Shown piece by piece: positions 44,675-54,364 of a DNA stretch of 60,000 bases (positions within the stretch are counted from its first letter, which is position 1; each line of letters opens with the position of its first letter). This DNA is from Antedon mediterranea. Its lineage: Eukaryota > Echinodermata > Crinoidea > Comatulida > Antedonidae. Made by a program: the position numbers and the translations under genes. The stretch spans positions 20,258,288 to 20,318,287 of the forward strand of contig NC_092676.1 of NCBI RefSeq assembly GCF_964355755.1. The letters run 5' to 3'. The notes below the pieces were generated by a model. That model was not told where the DNA came from. It searched no databases and saw only the letters and a program-made list of their open reading frames with translations.

Positions 44675-45036
44675 GGTCCTACCATTTGCTATCTATCCAA
44701 AATGGGAACTGAGGAAAATGGTGGTGTTTTCGGGGTGTCACCTTGCGACATCTTCCTCGGACGCCGAGTATTATGGCAAATTGGCACACAATCAAACCTC
44801 ATAGTTATGATTTATTCCTCTCAAAATAAGATTCTACAATTTCCATTAAAACATTGTAATTGCACATAATTCATTCTATCTATACTTATTACCACCGGGG
44901 ACATACGTTATACATACATATCTGTTCTAATATAACAGTTCTAATATAAGAGTTATAATTACTAAATAAATGACGGTATTAAAGTCAACGTTTTGCAATC
45001 ATTATATGTTTTACTAATGTTTATTGACTGTATATT

Positions 45037-45058
45037 CAGGGAGATGTAAATCTCCCTG
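45037..45058. repeat. Short perfect hairpin
   Basis: CAGGGAGAT and ATCTCCCTG flank a GTAA loop. It shares the CAGGGAG word with the hairpin at 43291-43329. Confidence 0.6.
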
Positions 45059-45160
45059 GTGCATATTACGACAACAATTGGCAGAATATTCATAAATACC
45101 TTGAAACTAATTGTATTTTATAATTAAATTTTTCTGCGGTAATTTTAGCCTAAGCAATAT

Positions 45161-45420
45161 TTAAAGATGTATTGTCCCTTTGACTAATTCCCAAAAAAAA
45201 TAATTTTTTTATTTCGAAAAAAAGTGGGTCATTTTGAAGTATCATAATAGTTATTAACTTTCACCAAAAATTAGTTGAAACAAAAATAATTTAACCGAAA
45301 TATGGACGTTTTTTTTTGTTAAAAATCCTAATTAGCATCATGCATAATGCATACTCGTGGTTTGAAATCTTTCGAATATTTTTTTTTCATTTTTTTTGTG
45401 TTTCAAGGGACAATCTTTAA
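45161..45420. mobile_element. Family C MITE
   Basis: Starts TTAAAGATGTATTGTCCC and ends GGGACAATCTTTAA. Interior TAATAGTTATTAACTTTCACC and AAAAATTAGTTGAAAC is related to the 45442 copy. Noncoding, about 260 bp. Confidence 0.8.
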
Positions 45421-45441
45421 GATTTGAAATACAATAAAAGC

Positions 45442-45729
45442 TTAAAGATGTATTGTCCTGAAAAATAATTCTTACAAATTTTTCTTTTTAATATTCCATT
45501 TTTATGTAACATAATAGTAATCCACTTTGACAAAAAATTTGATCGACAAAAAATGTTTTTTTGGTTGAATTTTACCATTTATTTTGTCATTTTATATGTG
45601 AAAACATGATTTTTTTCGTTTTTTTTCTATTGAAGTGATTAACTTGATTAAAACTACAAAATAACATATTCAAAGTCTGATTTAATTAATCTTCATTTTT
45701 CATGTTTCTGGGGGACAATACATCTTTAA
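45442..45729. mobile_element. Family C MITE, best-preserved copy
   Basis: Starts TTAAAGATGTATTGTCC and ends GGGGGACAATACATCTTTAA. Contains ATTTTACCATTTATTTTGTC, ATATGTGAAAACATG and TCTGATTTAATTAATCTTC. Only 21 bp separate it from the family C element at 45161-45420. Confidence 0.85.
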
Positions 45730-45939
45730 AGGGATGAGGAGTTTGTTTGTGATGGTTTCTGGGTCATAAGGCATCGTAATGAGACAAGGGAGAATAACAT
45801 AAAATGTCTGATATGAGTTCTGTAACAAAATGTATAGGCCTATCAGGGGAAATTGGAATCTGTAAGATGTATGTAATTGATTTTACGATATTAATTTGTT
45901 TTACGAAATCAGATTACTTAGAACCTATTTCTCTCTTTT

Positions 45940-46130
45940 GTTTCGTACGAAGGATGTGAACCTCGGTCTCCGCATGAGTCTTGTTTGTGTTCCATGCTCT
46001 AAAAGCAATTATGTGATTTTCCAGCTCCTTTATGTTTCTTTTTATTGTAGTAAAATTATAGTTTTTTTTTCAAAGAAAGCATGTGAACCTCGGTTCCCGC
46101 ATGGGTCTTGTTTGTCATTCATAATTTAAT
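45940..46130. repeat. Partial tandem duplication, period about 128 bp
   Basis: GATGTGAACCTCGGTCTCCG followed by CATGAGTCTTGTTTGT at 45952-45988 recurs at 46080-46114 as CATGTGAACCTCGGTTCCCG and CATGGGTCTTGTTTGT. The 77-codon frame crossing both is not called. Confidence 0.6.
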
Positions 46131-46238
46131 AGTGTTAATATTTTCAGTATGTCATAAAGATAAATGAGAAAAAAGTTTTTAAAAAACTCTTCGTTGACAT
46201 AAAACTAATATTTCTGTTACAAAACACGATGGCGATGA

Positions 46239-46565
46239 ACTCCAAAGATTCGGATAAAGTTCGTTGTTATGCAGAAACACCAAACTCATCTTCAGACATG
46301 TAGCCCCAGCGGGGGAACGACATCGGCAGGGTTTACATTCGCCGGCAGACAAGGCTAAATTTGTTTGACGCAGTCAGCAAGCTACAGGAAATCATCAGAG
46401 TGAACTTACGTCGACTGACAACATAGACTAATTATTGTAGTCGACACCTCGGGTATAGACCCTACCTTTATTAATCCCGCAGGTTTATTGGAATGAACCC
46501 ACTAAGCATCAAATGAATGAGACACGTTATTGTATGTGTGAAAGCCTTACATTTTATTCAATAAA
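46239..46565 (+). CDS. Candidate coding exon with poly(A) signal, or transposon fragment
   Basis: A GC-richer island in AT-rich DNA. It opens with ATGGCGATGAACTCC in a near-ideal start context (46229-46231 is the ATG) whose frame stops at 46301-46303. Immediately after, another frame stays open for 40 codons (46304-46423, stop TAG 46424-46426) with coding-like composition: PQRGNDIGRVYIRR, then TRLNLFDAVSKLQEIIRV and NLRRLTT. An AG precedes it (ATGTAG/CCCC). An AATAAA follows at 46560-46565. It could be the last exon of a plus-strand gene or the decayed end of a retrotransposon; I cannot choose. Confidence 0.2.
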
Positions 46566-46701
46566 ATTAAAATGTAAATGTATCGTATACATAAATCCAA
46601 ATAAAAGAACCATTGAATGAGAACACATTGTCACAGTGAACCCTGTTTGAGTTCATATTCCATGGTGGCGTCGTTCATTATCTTGAATTTATGAACATTA
46701 C

Positions 46702-46834
46702 TTAAGCTCTGCCTACATTATCAAAAAAAAGTGTGATGTGTCTAAATATGGTAGTGATATGCCTAAATATGGCAGTGATATGACATCGGCATACATTTTT
46801 TTTGTTTGTCATATAAAGTTTAGACATAGCTTAA
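46702..46834. mobile_element. Family B MITE with TTAA at both ends
   Basis: TTAA-GCTCTGCCTACATTATC at the left and TAGACATAGC-TTAA at the right. Two 21-bp units; the CAAACTAGTTTGAC and GTCCATATATGG segments are deleted. The flanking TTAA pair supports TTAA target choice. Confidence 0.8.
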
Positions 46835-46839
46835 GATAA

Positions 46840-48880
46840 CAATAATAAAACTTATATTTAATTAAAGAACAATTGATTGGGAAGTTATAGCAAGACACTT
46901 CCATCTGCAATCAGTATAGAGCTAAATAATTCCAGTTCAAAATTATGTAAAAAGTAATGGATTTAATATTGTCTTTTGCACCGATCGTCACGTAGATTAT
47001 ATGCGGCGTTTCATCGTCGACATTGTCAGATATAGTGAGTATATTCACGACGAAGTGTTTGTATTTTCAAGTTGACACACTTCGGGTGTAAAAATTCGAT
47101 ATCATTTTTGTTTTATTTAAAGATTGATGATAACTGCCAATATTAACACTTGAGTCTCGTCTAGTCATTTCTTTAGCGGGTGATTTGATTTTTCTCCAGT
47201 GTATAGTTATGACACGCCATGTATGCCAAAATGTTCCTTTTTATGAACATAACTAACATCATTATAGTGGAATTATTTGTGTTTTATTACGTTGAGTTTA
47301 TTTAAAACAATAAAAACATTGATAATTATTGTTTATCCATAAAACATTTACATGTTTTACTTGATGCTGCTACATTAGTGACATCTTAGAAGGCTTAATA
47401 CATTGATCAACTTAAATTACATAATTATATTCATATAACATTTGTAGTACCATCATTTTACTCTCTCGTGAGTTGCAAAGTATCAAATTAAAGTCAAAAA
47501 ATTAATATAAATCAGTCAACGGATTGAGACGTAACGTAGCGTAATAGATGGCATTTGCAAAAATCTTACGAGCTTATTAAAATCCATATTTTGTAAAAGC
47601 AATAAAACGAATTTGATTTGTAACATGTGTTATTCTGATTCTACTGGGTGATGTCGAAATCTCTTTGTAATAACGTTTTATTGTTTTCGTTATTACATGT
47701 ACCTTGTATTCGTTACCGAACTGCAGATAACATTATTAGATTGTCTTACACGACTTCTGATAACCATACGATTGGTGATTGACAAGCGAACGTAAGACAA
47801 TTCCATTATAAAGTTATTTTACATCTAATAATAAAATTCGTAGAATTCGGCGTTTTTTTATGGCTTAAATAGTAAGTTTTAGTATATTATCTTATAGCAA
47901 TCTGAATTGTAATCATACAGTTATGATTGACAAGAGAATAAAAACACGATTTCATTATAAAGTTATGGATTTCTAATAATAGAATACATTATAATGACGT
48001 TGTTTCATTACTTTCATAATATAGGACCTATTTCCGTCATACTTTTTTTTGTATTTTAAATTCCAAGTAGACCTATTAAACTGTTTGTAGATTCAACAAT
48101 TTGACAAGCATAATTACATGTTTGTTGCAATCCTCTTAAAATTTCTAGAAGTTTTTATCGAACTTTTGAAATCCGAGAAAGTGTTAACGCATTGTATTTG
48201 CTTATATCAAAGAAGGACATTTGTTTGCATCATGACTTTGAATGGATGGATATCTTTCTTTAAAAATATGTTTTCAAATATATTTTATTCTGACGTCATT
48301 TCCATAATTTGTATTGATAAACATAATGGTGTATCCGATAGCGGTACGCCATACTGACGGCAAATAAGCGAACAGATAGGAATAAAAAAACCGTACAAAT
48401 GTTGTTATTTATACATTATTACGATTTTCTTCATCTATATCAAGATAGCATTTCGCAGCCTCCGGCTTTGTTCGAGTTTTTAAAATGCATTTCGGATTGA
48501 ATACCACTCTTTTACGATCAACACATGGATATCTTATAGAAAGCGAAGTCATATTTGTACTTGATTTCGAGTTGTAATGCAGAAAACGTCCCAGTTCCGA
48601 GTACATGAGGACTAGATATTGGTAAACTGATTCTAAATAAAAGAGTTTATTCACTTCACTAAAGTGTCATAATGTCCGAATTTCAATTATCTTCACGAAC
48701 ATCAATGAGGGATTGTTCGTTTTTACAAACGTACTAAGTCACAGAAGTGTAAATTCAATAATACAAAATACAGTAATAGTAAATGTCGTATATATTATGA
48801 AAGTAAATGAAATAACGTCATTATATTATAACATATAAATATGTAAAATATAATTTCTCCCATTATTTGAATGGAAAGGG
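46840..48880. other. AT-rich noncoding region
   Basis: No gene recognised. The phrases around 47760-47830 and 47900-47970 (ACCATACGATTGGTGATTGACAAG, TTCATTATAAAGTTAT, CTAATAATAnAAT) form an imperfect direct repeat about 150 bp apart. Confidence 0.4.
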
Positions 48881-48886
48881 ACGTCT

Positions 48887-49036
48887 CAAATGTCTACACT
48901 ATCAAACTAGTTTGACAAAAAAAGAAAGTGTGATGTGCCCAAATATGGTAGTGATATGCTCATATATGGTAGTGATATGACATGGGCACATCAATTTTTT
49001 TTCCACATAAATTTTGATAGTGTAGACAGAGCTTAA
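48887..49036. mobile_element. Family B MITE, 2 internal units
   Basis: TGTCTACACTATCAAACTAG at the left, two 21-bp units, ACATGGGCACATCA, and TTTTGATAGTGTAGACAGAG with CTTAA at the right. Confidence 0.85.
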
Positions 49037-49052
49037 AGTGGACACTAAATTA

Positions 49053-49264
49053 GAGGTTATGGTATAGTACACCATGCAATGTGTGAGTCCAAAAAAGGAA
49101 ATAATAAAGTTGAGAATGTCTCGATATTTCGGTCATTGGGCCTATGCTAACTACATGTCTTCTGGGGTAAAGTTAAGTAGACGAATAATATACCAAAACG
49201 TGGAGATATTCTAAACTGTACTTTATTTCCTTTTTTTGGAAACACATGGTATACCGCAAACCTT
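49053..49264. mobile_element. Inverted-repeat element related to family F
   Basis: Left arm AGGTTATGGTATAG, CACCATG, TCCAAAAAAGGAAATAATAAAG; the right arm is the reverse complement (ACTTTATTTCC, TTTTTTTGGAAACACATGG, TATACCGCAAACCTT). The outermost GGTTTGCGGTA resembles the ends of 13268-13410, and the centre has an analogous TCTTCTGGGG word. Noncoding. Confidence 0.65.
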
Positions 49265-49656
49265 ACTTTATATAAGAAATGTCTCTTTAAAGAATAATTA
49301 CGATTTGTGGCATTATATTAAAATTAGATAGAGACAAGAATGTTACACGCACAAACTTTAGCTTACAATTTCATTTTTTAAGGTGAAGTTGGTAAGGGGA
49401 CGGGGGTACTGTAGCAAGAGAGTTAAAAACGATTTACAGTAATAAGCATTAAATATCATCCAGACATGCAGTGAAATTAGGCAAATATAAATATTCTTTT
49501 CCTCTTGCATTTTGAATTGAGTAAGTCATTGATTATGGGCATTTTAGAGTATAATGTAACATTTGAGAATGTAAACACGTTCATAATTGAAACTATCTAC
49601 AACTTCGGAAACATAAATCGGAATAAAATGATATCGATCTGTGTATGTGAAATTAT

Positions 49657-50090
49657 TTAAAGATATATTATCCCCAAAAAACATTGTGATTAAGGAAAAA
49701 ATGCTCTAAATATGCAATTTCGCAGTTTAATAAAGTTTATCACCTCCGTAGAAAAAATTTTATAAAAAGACTAAATAAATGGTTAAATTCAACCAAAAAC
49801 CCATTGACTTCCAGTCAATTTGACAATTGTTTTACTTTAAATTAGTTTTCAGGTAAATCATTTTTTTCCCGATCCAATTTTTGGTCCAAACGAATAATTA
49901 TTATATGATATTAAAAATAGAATATTCAACAAAAACATTTTTTTTTCAGGGGGACAATATATATTTATAAGTTCATAACAAACTTTCGATCCAATTTTTA
50001 GTCCAAGTGAATAGTTATTATATGATATTAAAATGGAATATTCAACAAAAACATTTGTTTATTTTTCTTTCAGGGGGACAATATATATTT
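49657..50090. mobile_element. Family C MITE with duplicated right end
   Basis: Starts TTAAAGATATATTATCCCC; the right end is GGGGGACAATATATATTTAT near 49970. The terminal ~115 bp (GATCCAATTTTTnGTCCAA, ATTATATGATATTAAAA, TGGAATATTCAAC, GGGGGACAATATATATTT) is then repeated in tandem at about 49986-50090. A family B MITE begins 23 bp further. Confidence 0.75.
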
Positions 50091-50112
50091 AAAAGTTCAT
50101 AACAAAACTTTC

Positions 50113-50911
50113 TTAAGCTCTTTCTACACTATCAAACTAGTTTGACAAAAAAAGTGTGATGTGCCCAAATATGGTAGTGATATACACAAATATGGTAGTG
50201 ATATGCCCAAATATAGTAGTGATATACACAAATATGGTAGTGATATGCCCAAATATGGTAGTGATATACACAAATATGGTAGTGATATGCCCAAATATGG
50301 TAGTGATATACACAAATATGGTAGTGATATGCCCAAATATGGTAGTGATATACACAAATATGGTAGTGATATGCCCAAATATGGTAGTGATATGCCCAAA
50401 TATGGTAGTGATATACACAAATATGGTAGTGATATGCCCAAATATGGTAGTGATATACACAAATATGGTAGTGATATGCCCAAATATGGTAGTGATATAC
50501 ACAAATATGGTAGTGATATGCCCAAATATGGTAGTGATATACACAAATATGGTAGTGATATGCCCAAATATGGTAGTGATATACACAAATATGGTAGTGA
50601 TATGCCCAAATATGGTAGTGATATGCCCAAATATGGTAGTGATATACACAAATATGGTAGTGATATGCCCAAATATGGTAGTGATATACACAAATATGGT
50701 AGTGATATGCCCAAATATGGTAGTGATATACACAAATATGGTAGTGATATGCCCAAATATGGTAGTGATATACACAAATATGGTAGTGATATGCCCAAAT
50801 ATGGTAGTGATAATCCAAATATGGTAGTGATATGACATCATCGTGTCCATATATGGACACATCACATTGTTTTTTTTAAACATAAAGTGTGATAGTATAG
50901 ACAGAGGTTAA
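50113..50911. mobile_element. Family B MITE with 231-bp higher-order satellite
   Basis: Flanked by TTAA at 50113-50116 and 50908-50911. Family B left end GCTCTTTCTACACTATC and CAAACTAGTTTGAC; right end ATAGTATAGACAGAGG. Between them about 31 copies of the 21-bp unit alternate between two forms, with CCC (form C, ATGCCC) and with ACA (form Y, ATACACA). The C-Y alternation is broken by C-C at two places exactly 231 bp apart (50371/50392 and 50602/50623), so the array is two full and one partial copy of an 11-unit block. Frames of 223-248 codons on both strands are by-products. Confidence 0.95.
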
Positions 50912-50914
50912 GAA

Positions 50915-51475
50915 GCCCCCAATAGGCTACACAACATGACATTGATGAAAATCCAATCAGGGAATTATAGGTGAACATAGTTCAATCTTTTGATTTTTGG
51001 GTTTGTTTACGTCATTTTATTGTCTGTGTGTTAAGGGTCATTGAGTAAATCTTAGACAGTAAATGTTGTAAGAATAATACGTTGAAATCACCTACATTTC
51101 CAATACTGCAGTTTTATTACGAAATTAATCTTAATTTACTGGCCGCAACTTTCAGACAATTATTGACAAAATGTTATTAAAATATATAAATAACCTATAT
51201 AGCTTAACATCGTAGAAAGATAGCCTTGAGAATAAAAAAAAAGTATTGATTTTTTTTTCAAATTTCAAAGAAAAGTGTAGATTATGGTTACTGTATCGTA
51301 TTGCTATAACGTAATGTTTGATAGCCGTTGGCGATTAGCAAGGAGAGACATAATAAACGTGATTTGACAAGAAAAGAGGTTGATACAACTGAAACAAGGT
51401 TCAACGATTTACTTTACATTTGACAGCAGTATATGAATTTTGCGTTTGACAGTTCTCAATAATCTTTCTTCAATC
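50915..51475. other. AT-rich noncoding stretch
   Basis: Nothing recognised. Confidence 0.5.
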
Positions 51476-51479
51476 CTTT

Positions 51480-52545
51480 GTAGAAAGACGTAACCATCAT
51501 ACGTTCATAATTTATCAGGATTCCTGTTGATCACACTTCCCCTTTTAAAATATTGAACCATCAGCAGCAACGCGTCTTCAAATCCTGCATTATGCTAAAA
51601 AGAAACCTCTTTTCTATGCAAATCTCTATGCTTGAAATACATTTGGAAAATCTTTTTTCAACCACCACTCGTCCATATCAGACGTTCTGCTGATGGTACT
51701 CCTCCTTCCTTTAGTATCTTGTAGCCATCATCATAGTACATATCCAAGGATTCCTGTGTCCCGCTAAAAAATGTCCTTTCTACCAATCTTCAATTTTTTA
51801 ATTCCCATTTAGAAAATCTTAAGAAGAAACAACCACCATCCATCTATATAAGACGTTTTGATGATGGTATACTTCCGTACTTTAGGATCGTGTAGCCATC
51901 ATCATAGTACATGTCAAAGGATTCTTTTGTCTAGCTTAAAATCTTCCTTCTACCAATCTTGAGGTTTCAAATCCATTTTGAAAATCTGTAAATGAAGCAA
52001 CCACCATCCGTTCATAAGACGTTTTGATGATGGTATACTTCCGTACTTTAGGATCGTGTAGCCATCATCATAGTACATGTCAAAGGATTCTTTTGTCTAG
52101 CTTAAAATCTTCGTTCTACCAATCTTGAGGTTTCAAATCCATTTTGAAAATCTGTAAATGAAGCAACCACCATCCGTTCATAAGACATTTTGCTGATGGT
52201 ATACTTCCGTACTTTAGAATCGTGTAGCAATCATCGTACATGACCAAGGATTCCTGCATCCCGCTAAAAATCTTCATTTTGTCATCTTCATGTTTCAAAT
52301 CATTTGGAAAATCTTAAAAAGAAGCAACCACTATCAGTCCATATCGGACGATCTGCTGATAGTACTCCTTCATTTAGAATCTTGTAGCCATCATTGTACA
52401 TGTCCAATGATGCATGCGTCCTGCTAAAAAATCCCCTTTTCAACCAATATTTATGTCAAATCATCTGGAAAATCTTAAAAAGAAACAACCACCGTCCGTC
52501 TATAGACGTTTTGCTGATAGTATACCTCCTTCTTCATTTTTTAGA
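51480..52545 (-). repeat. 165-bp tandem repeat of exon-like units, seven copies
   Basis: Units recur at about 51660, 51831, 51998, 52164, 52325 and 52485 (periods 160-171), plus a diverged first unit from 51480. On the minus strand most units keep a core frame of about 30 codons with the peptide pattern ESLDMYYDDGYKILKEGG and then VPSAERLIW. Several units have a TTTTTAG acceptor-like sequence just before the frame. Length differences inside the core are multiples of three (MYYDDG/MYNDG/MYDDC; EGGVPSA/EGVLSA). Two units carry stops (TAG at LI-stop, and before TKES). I see no matching donor sites. It looks like a decayed array of duplicated exons; the protein family is not recognised. Confidence 0.7.
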
Positions 52546-52709
52546 TAGTACTAAATATCCCTTAACAAAAATAATAATAACAAATACTAAATTGAATATT
52601 TCTACGTTCAAAACTTGAATTAAAATTGTTGTAAATTTAGTTAAAATGCATTATTATATATTACTAGGCCTAGGTGTGTTTGTTTTTTGAGTCACGTGCA
52701 AACGCGACT

Positions 52710-52797
52710 CTACAGCTCACTATGTCGGTCGGTCGGTCGGTAAACACTAACTCAAATTTGCGCATGTGACTGCAGCCATGTATATGGCCTTGTTTAC
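52710..52797. repeat. GGTC-containing repeat (family G), second copy
   Basis: Same blocks as 20551-20636: CTACAGCTCACTATGTCGG, (TCGG)n, TAAACACTAACTCAAATTTG, CTGCAGCCATGTATATGGCC. Preceded by a small inverted pair, GAGTCACGTGC and GCGACTC, absent from the other copy. Confidence 0.7.
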
Positions 52798-52799
52798 AT

Positions 52800-53350
52800 T
52801 TATGCTGATGATATTCTTGAAAACGCAAATTGAGATAGAACACCCACTATTAATATTCTATTTTTGTTCTCATTTTTCTAGACAGTGGCTTGACTCCAAT
52901 CATTCAATTAATTGACTATTATCATAGTTTTCAGACAACGTTAATTCTTTATTTAGCATCTGTTTAGATAGTACAGGATCGTTTTCATCGTCCAATTATT
53001 GTCAAGTCCGTTTTAGCATCATTCCCATTCAATTGTCTGGTATTTTAATAACTATATTATTATTATATTCATAATAATAATACATCGAGTGAACATCTTT
53101 TTACAGTCATTGTCAATCATCGCTGTACTCCCGCGGTGTTTGCAGAACATTTCACAATAGTTGTTGTCATTCATTTAATTTTCATTGTGGGAATTACGTG
53201 TCTTTGATTTTAAATGAAAGTTCCGTTGTGTAACCACTCATTATGTACAAGTATGTAAAATAGATTACCTTGATGTACTTAGGCCTGCATATTCCGTTAA
53301 AACGGACTGGTCGCTATTACACTGTGGTACTTTAACATCTTGATAAGAAC
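52800..53350. other. AT-rich noncoding stretch
   Basis: Nothing recognised. Confidence 0.5.
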
Positions 53351-53352
53351 GG

Positions 53353-53494
53353 GAAGCTTTGTTCCCCTGGACGTAACGTAAAGATGTAAGCGTAACGTGA
53401 GTTGGCCAATCGACAGTTATACAGATAATCGATTTCTTAAGATTGGTTAAATTAATTGCGTTGCACTTCCGTCATTGCGTGCGCCCTATTAAGC
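53353..53494. mobile_element. Family A MITE, short subfamily
   Basis: Left AAGCTTTGTTCCCCTGG; interior GAGTTGGCCAATCGACAGTT and TAAGATTGGTTAAAT; right edge GTCATTGCGTGCGCCC. First of three neighbouring family members. Confidence 0.65.
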
Positions 53495-53678
53495 TTAATT
53501 CCCACTAGCGACGCAACGTAACCGCAATCTACGCAACGTAAGAAAATGCCCTTCTACTAATTGTGTTTGCCCCCGCCTGCGTGAAATCAAACCTGCAATG
53601 TTTGCAGCACTATTGCGTCGTCGGTTCCCACTTTGCGTCAATACGTCGCTGCGTTGCGTTCTAGTGGGAACCACGCTT
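53488..53678. mobile_element. Family A MITE, long subfamily
   Basis: Left ATTAAGCTTAATTCCCACTAG; right CTAGTGGGAACCACGCTT. Interior as in 5459-5662: GCAACGTAACCGCAATC, TTGTGTTTGCCCCCGCC, AAATCAAACCTGC, GTCGTCGGTTCCCAC. Confidence 0.8.
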
Positions 53679-53688
53679 CAGTGGGAAC

Positions 53689-53838
53689 CAAGCCTTGGTT
53701 CCTCTAAAGAAACACAATGAAGTAGAATCAACGCAAGCGTGTTGTCCAATGACAAGCGACAGTTCGAATAATCCATCCCGATGGATTGGTCGAACCACTC
53801 CCGTCCTTACGTGCGTCCTAGTGGGAACCAAGCTTTAA
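53689..53838. mobile_element. Family A MITE, short subfamily
   Basis: Left TTGGTTCCTCTAAAG; interior GTTGTCCAATGACAAGCG and ATGGATTGGTCGAACCAC; right GTCCTAGTGGGAACCAAGC with TTTAA. An extra CAGTGGGAACCAAGC piece lies between this and the previous copy, so a fourth end may be present. Confidence 0.75.
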
Positions 53839-53839
53839 G

Positions 53840-54182
53840 AAGGATGATAATGCATGATGGCAATGATAATATTGATGATTATGATGATAGTGTTAGTGAT
53901 GGTGACAGGAGAATACTTTATTCACGATACGATATTGTAAAAAATGAAAAGAGTATCATAAAATTTACCAAAGAAAGAATTTGTTTATTTTTTTATTTGA
54001 AGATGAATATCATTTCCTTTTTATTTGTTCATTGAGAATGCGCATTTTATGCAATGTTATTATTACTTCATCAAAATGAATCAAGGTTCTGTTCAATAAT
54101 ACAGGGATTATTTCAGATTTAGTTAAATCATGTTTAATTTACATATTATTTTAAAGGAATCATAATTCTATGTTTAGTTTAT
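53840..54182. other. AT-rich noncoding stretch
   Basis: Starts with GATGATAATG-type triplet runs (53847-53900). Nothing else recognised. Confidence 0.45.
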
Positions 54183-54362
54183 AAAAGTCTGTCTACACTA
54201 TCAAACTAGTTTGACGAAAAGTGTGATGTGCCCAAATATGGTAGTGATATTCCAAAATATGGTAGTGATATTCCTAAATATGGTAGTGATGTTACATCAT
54301 CATGTCTATATTTGGTCACATTACATTTGTTTTTTGTCACATAAAGTTTGATAGTGTAGACC
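54183..54362. mobile_element. Family B MITE, 3 internal units
   Basis: Left GTCTGTCTACACTATCAAAC; three 21-bp units (CCCAAATATGG, TCCAAAATATGG and TCCTAAATATGG forms); CATGTCTATATTTGGTCAC; right TTTGATAGTGTAGAC. Confidence 0.85.
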
Positions 54363-54364
54363 GG

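Noticed and set aside
50124-50883. Reading frames of 223-248 codons on both strands
   Set aside because: They consist only of 7-residue repeats of the 21-bp satellite and occur in five overlapping frames; they follow from a stop-free unit divisible by three.
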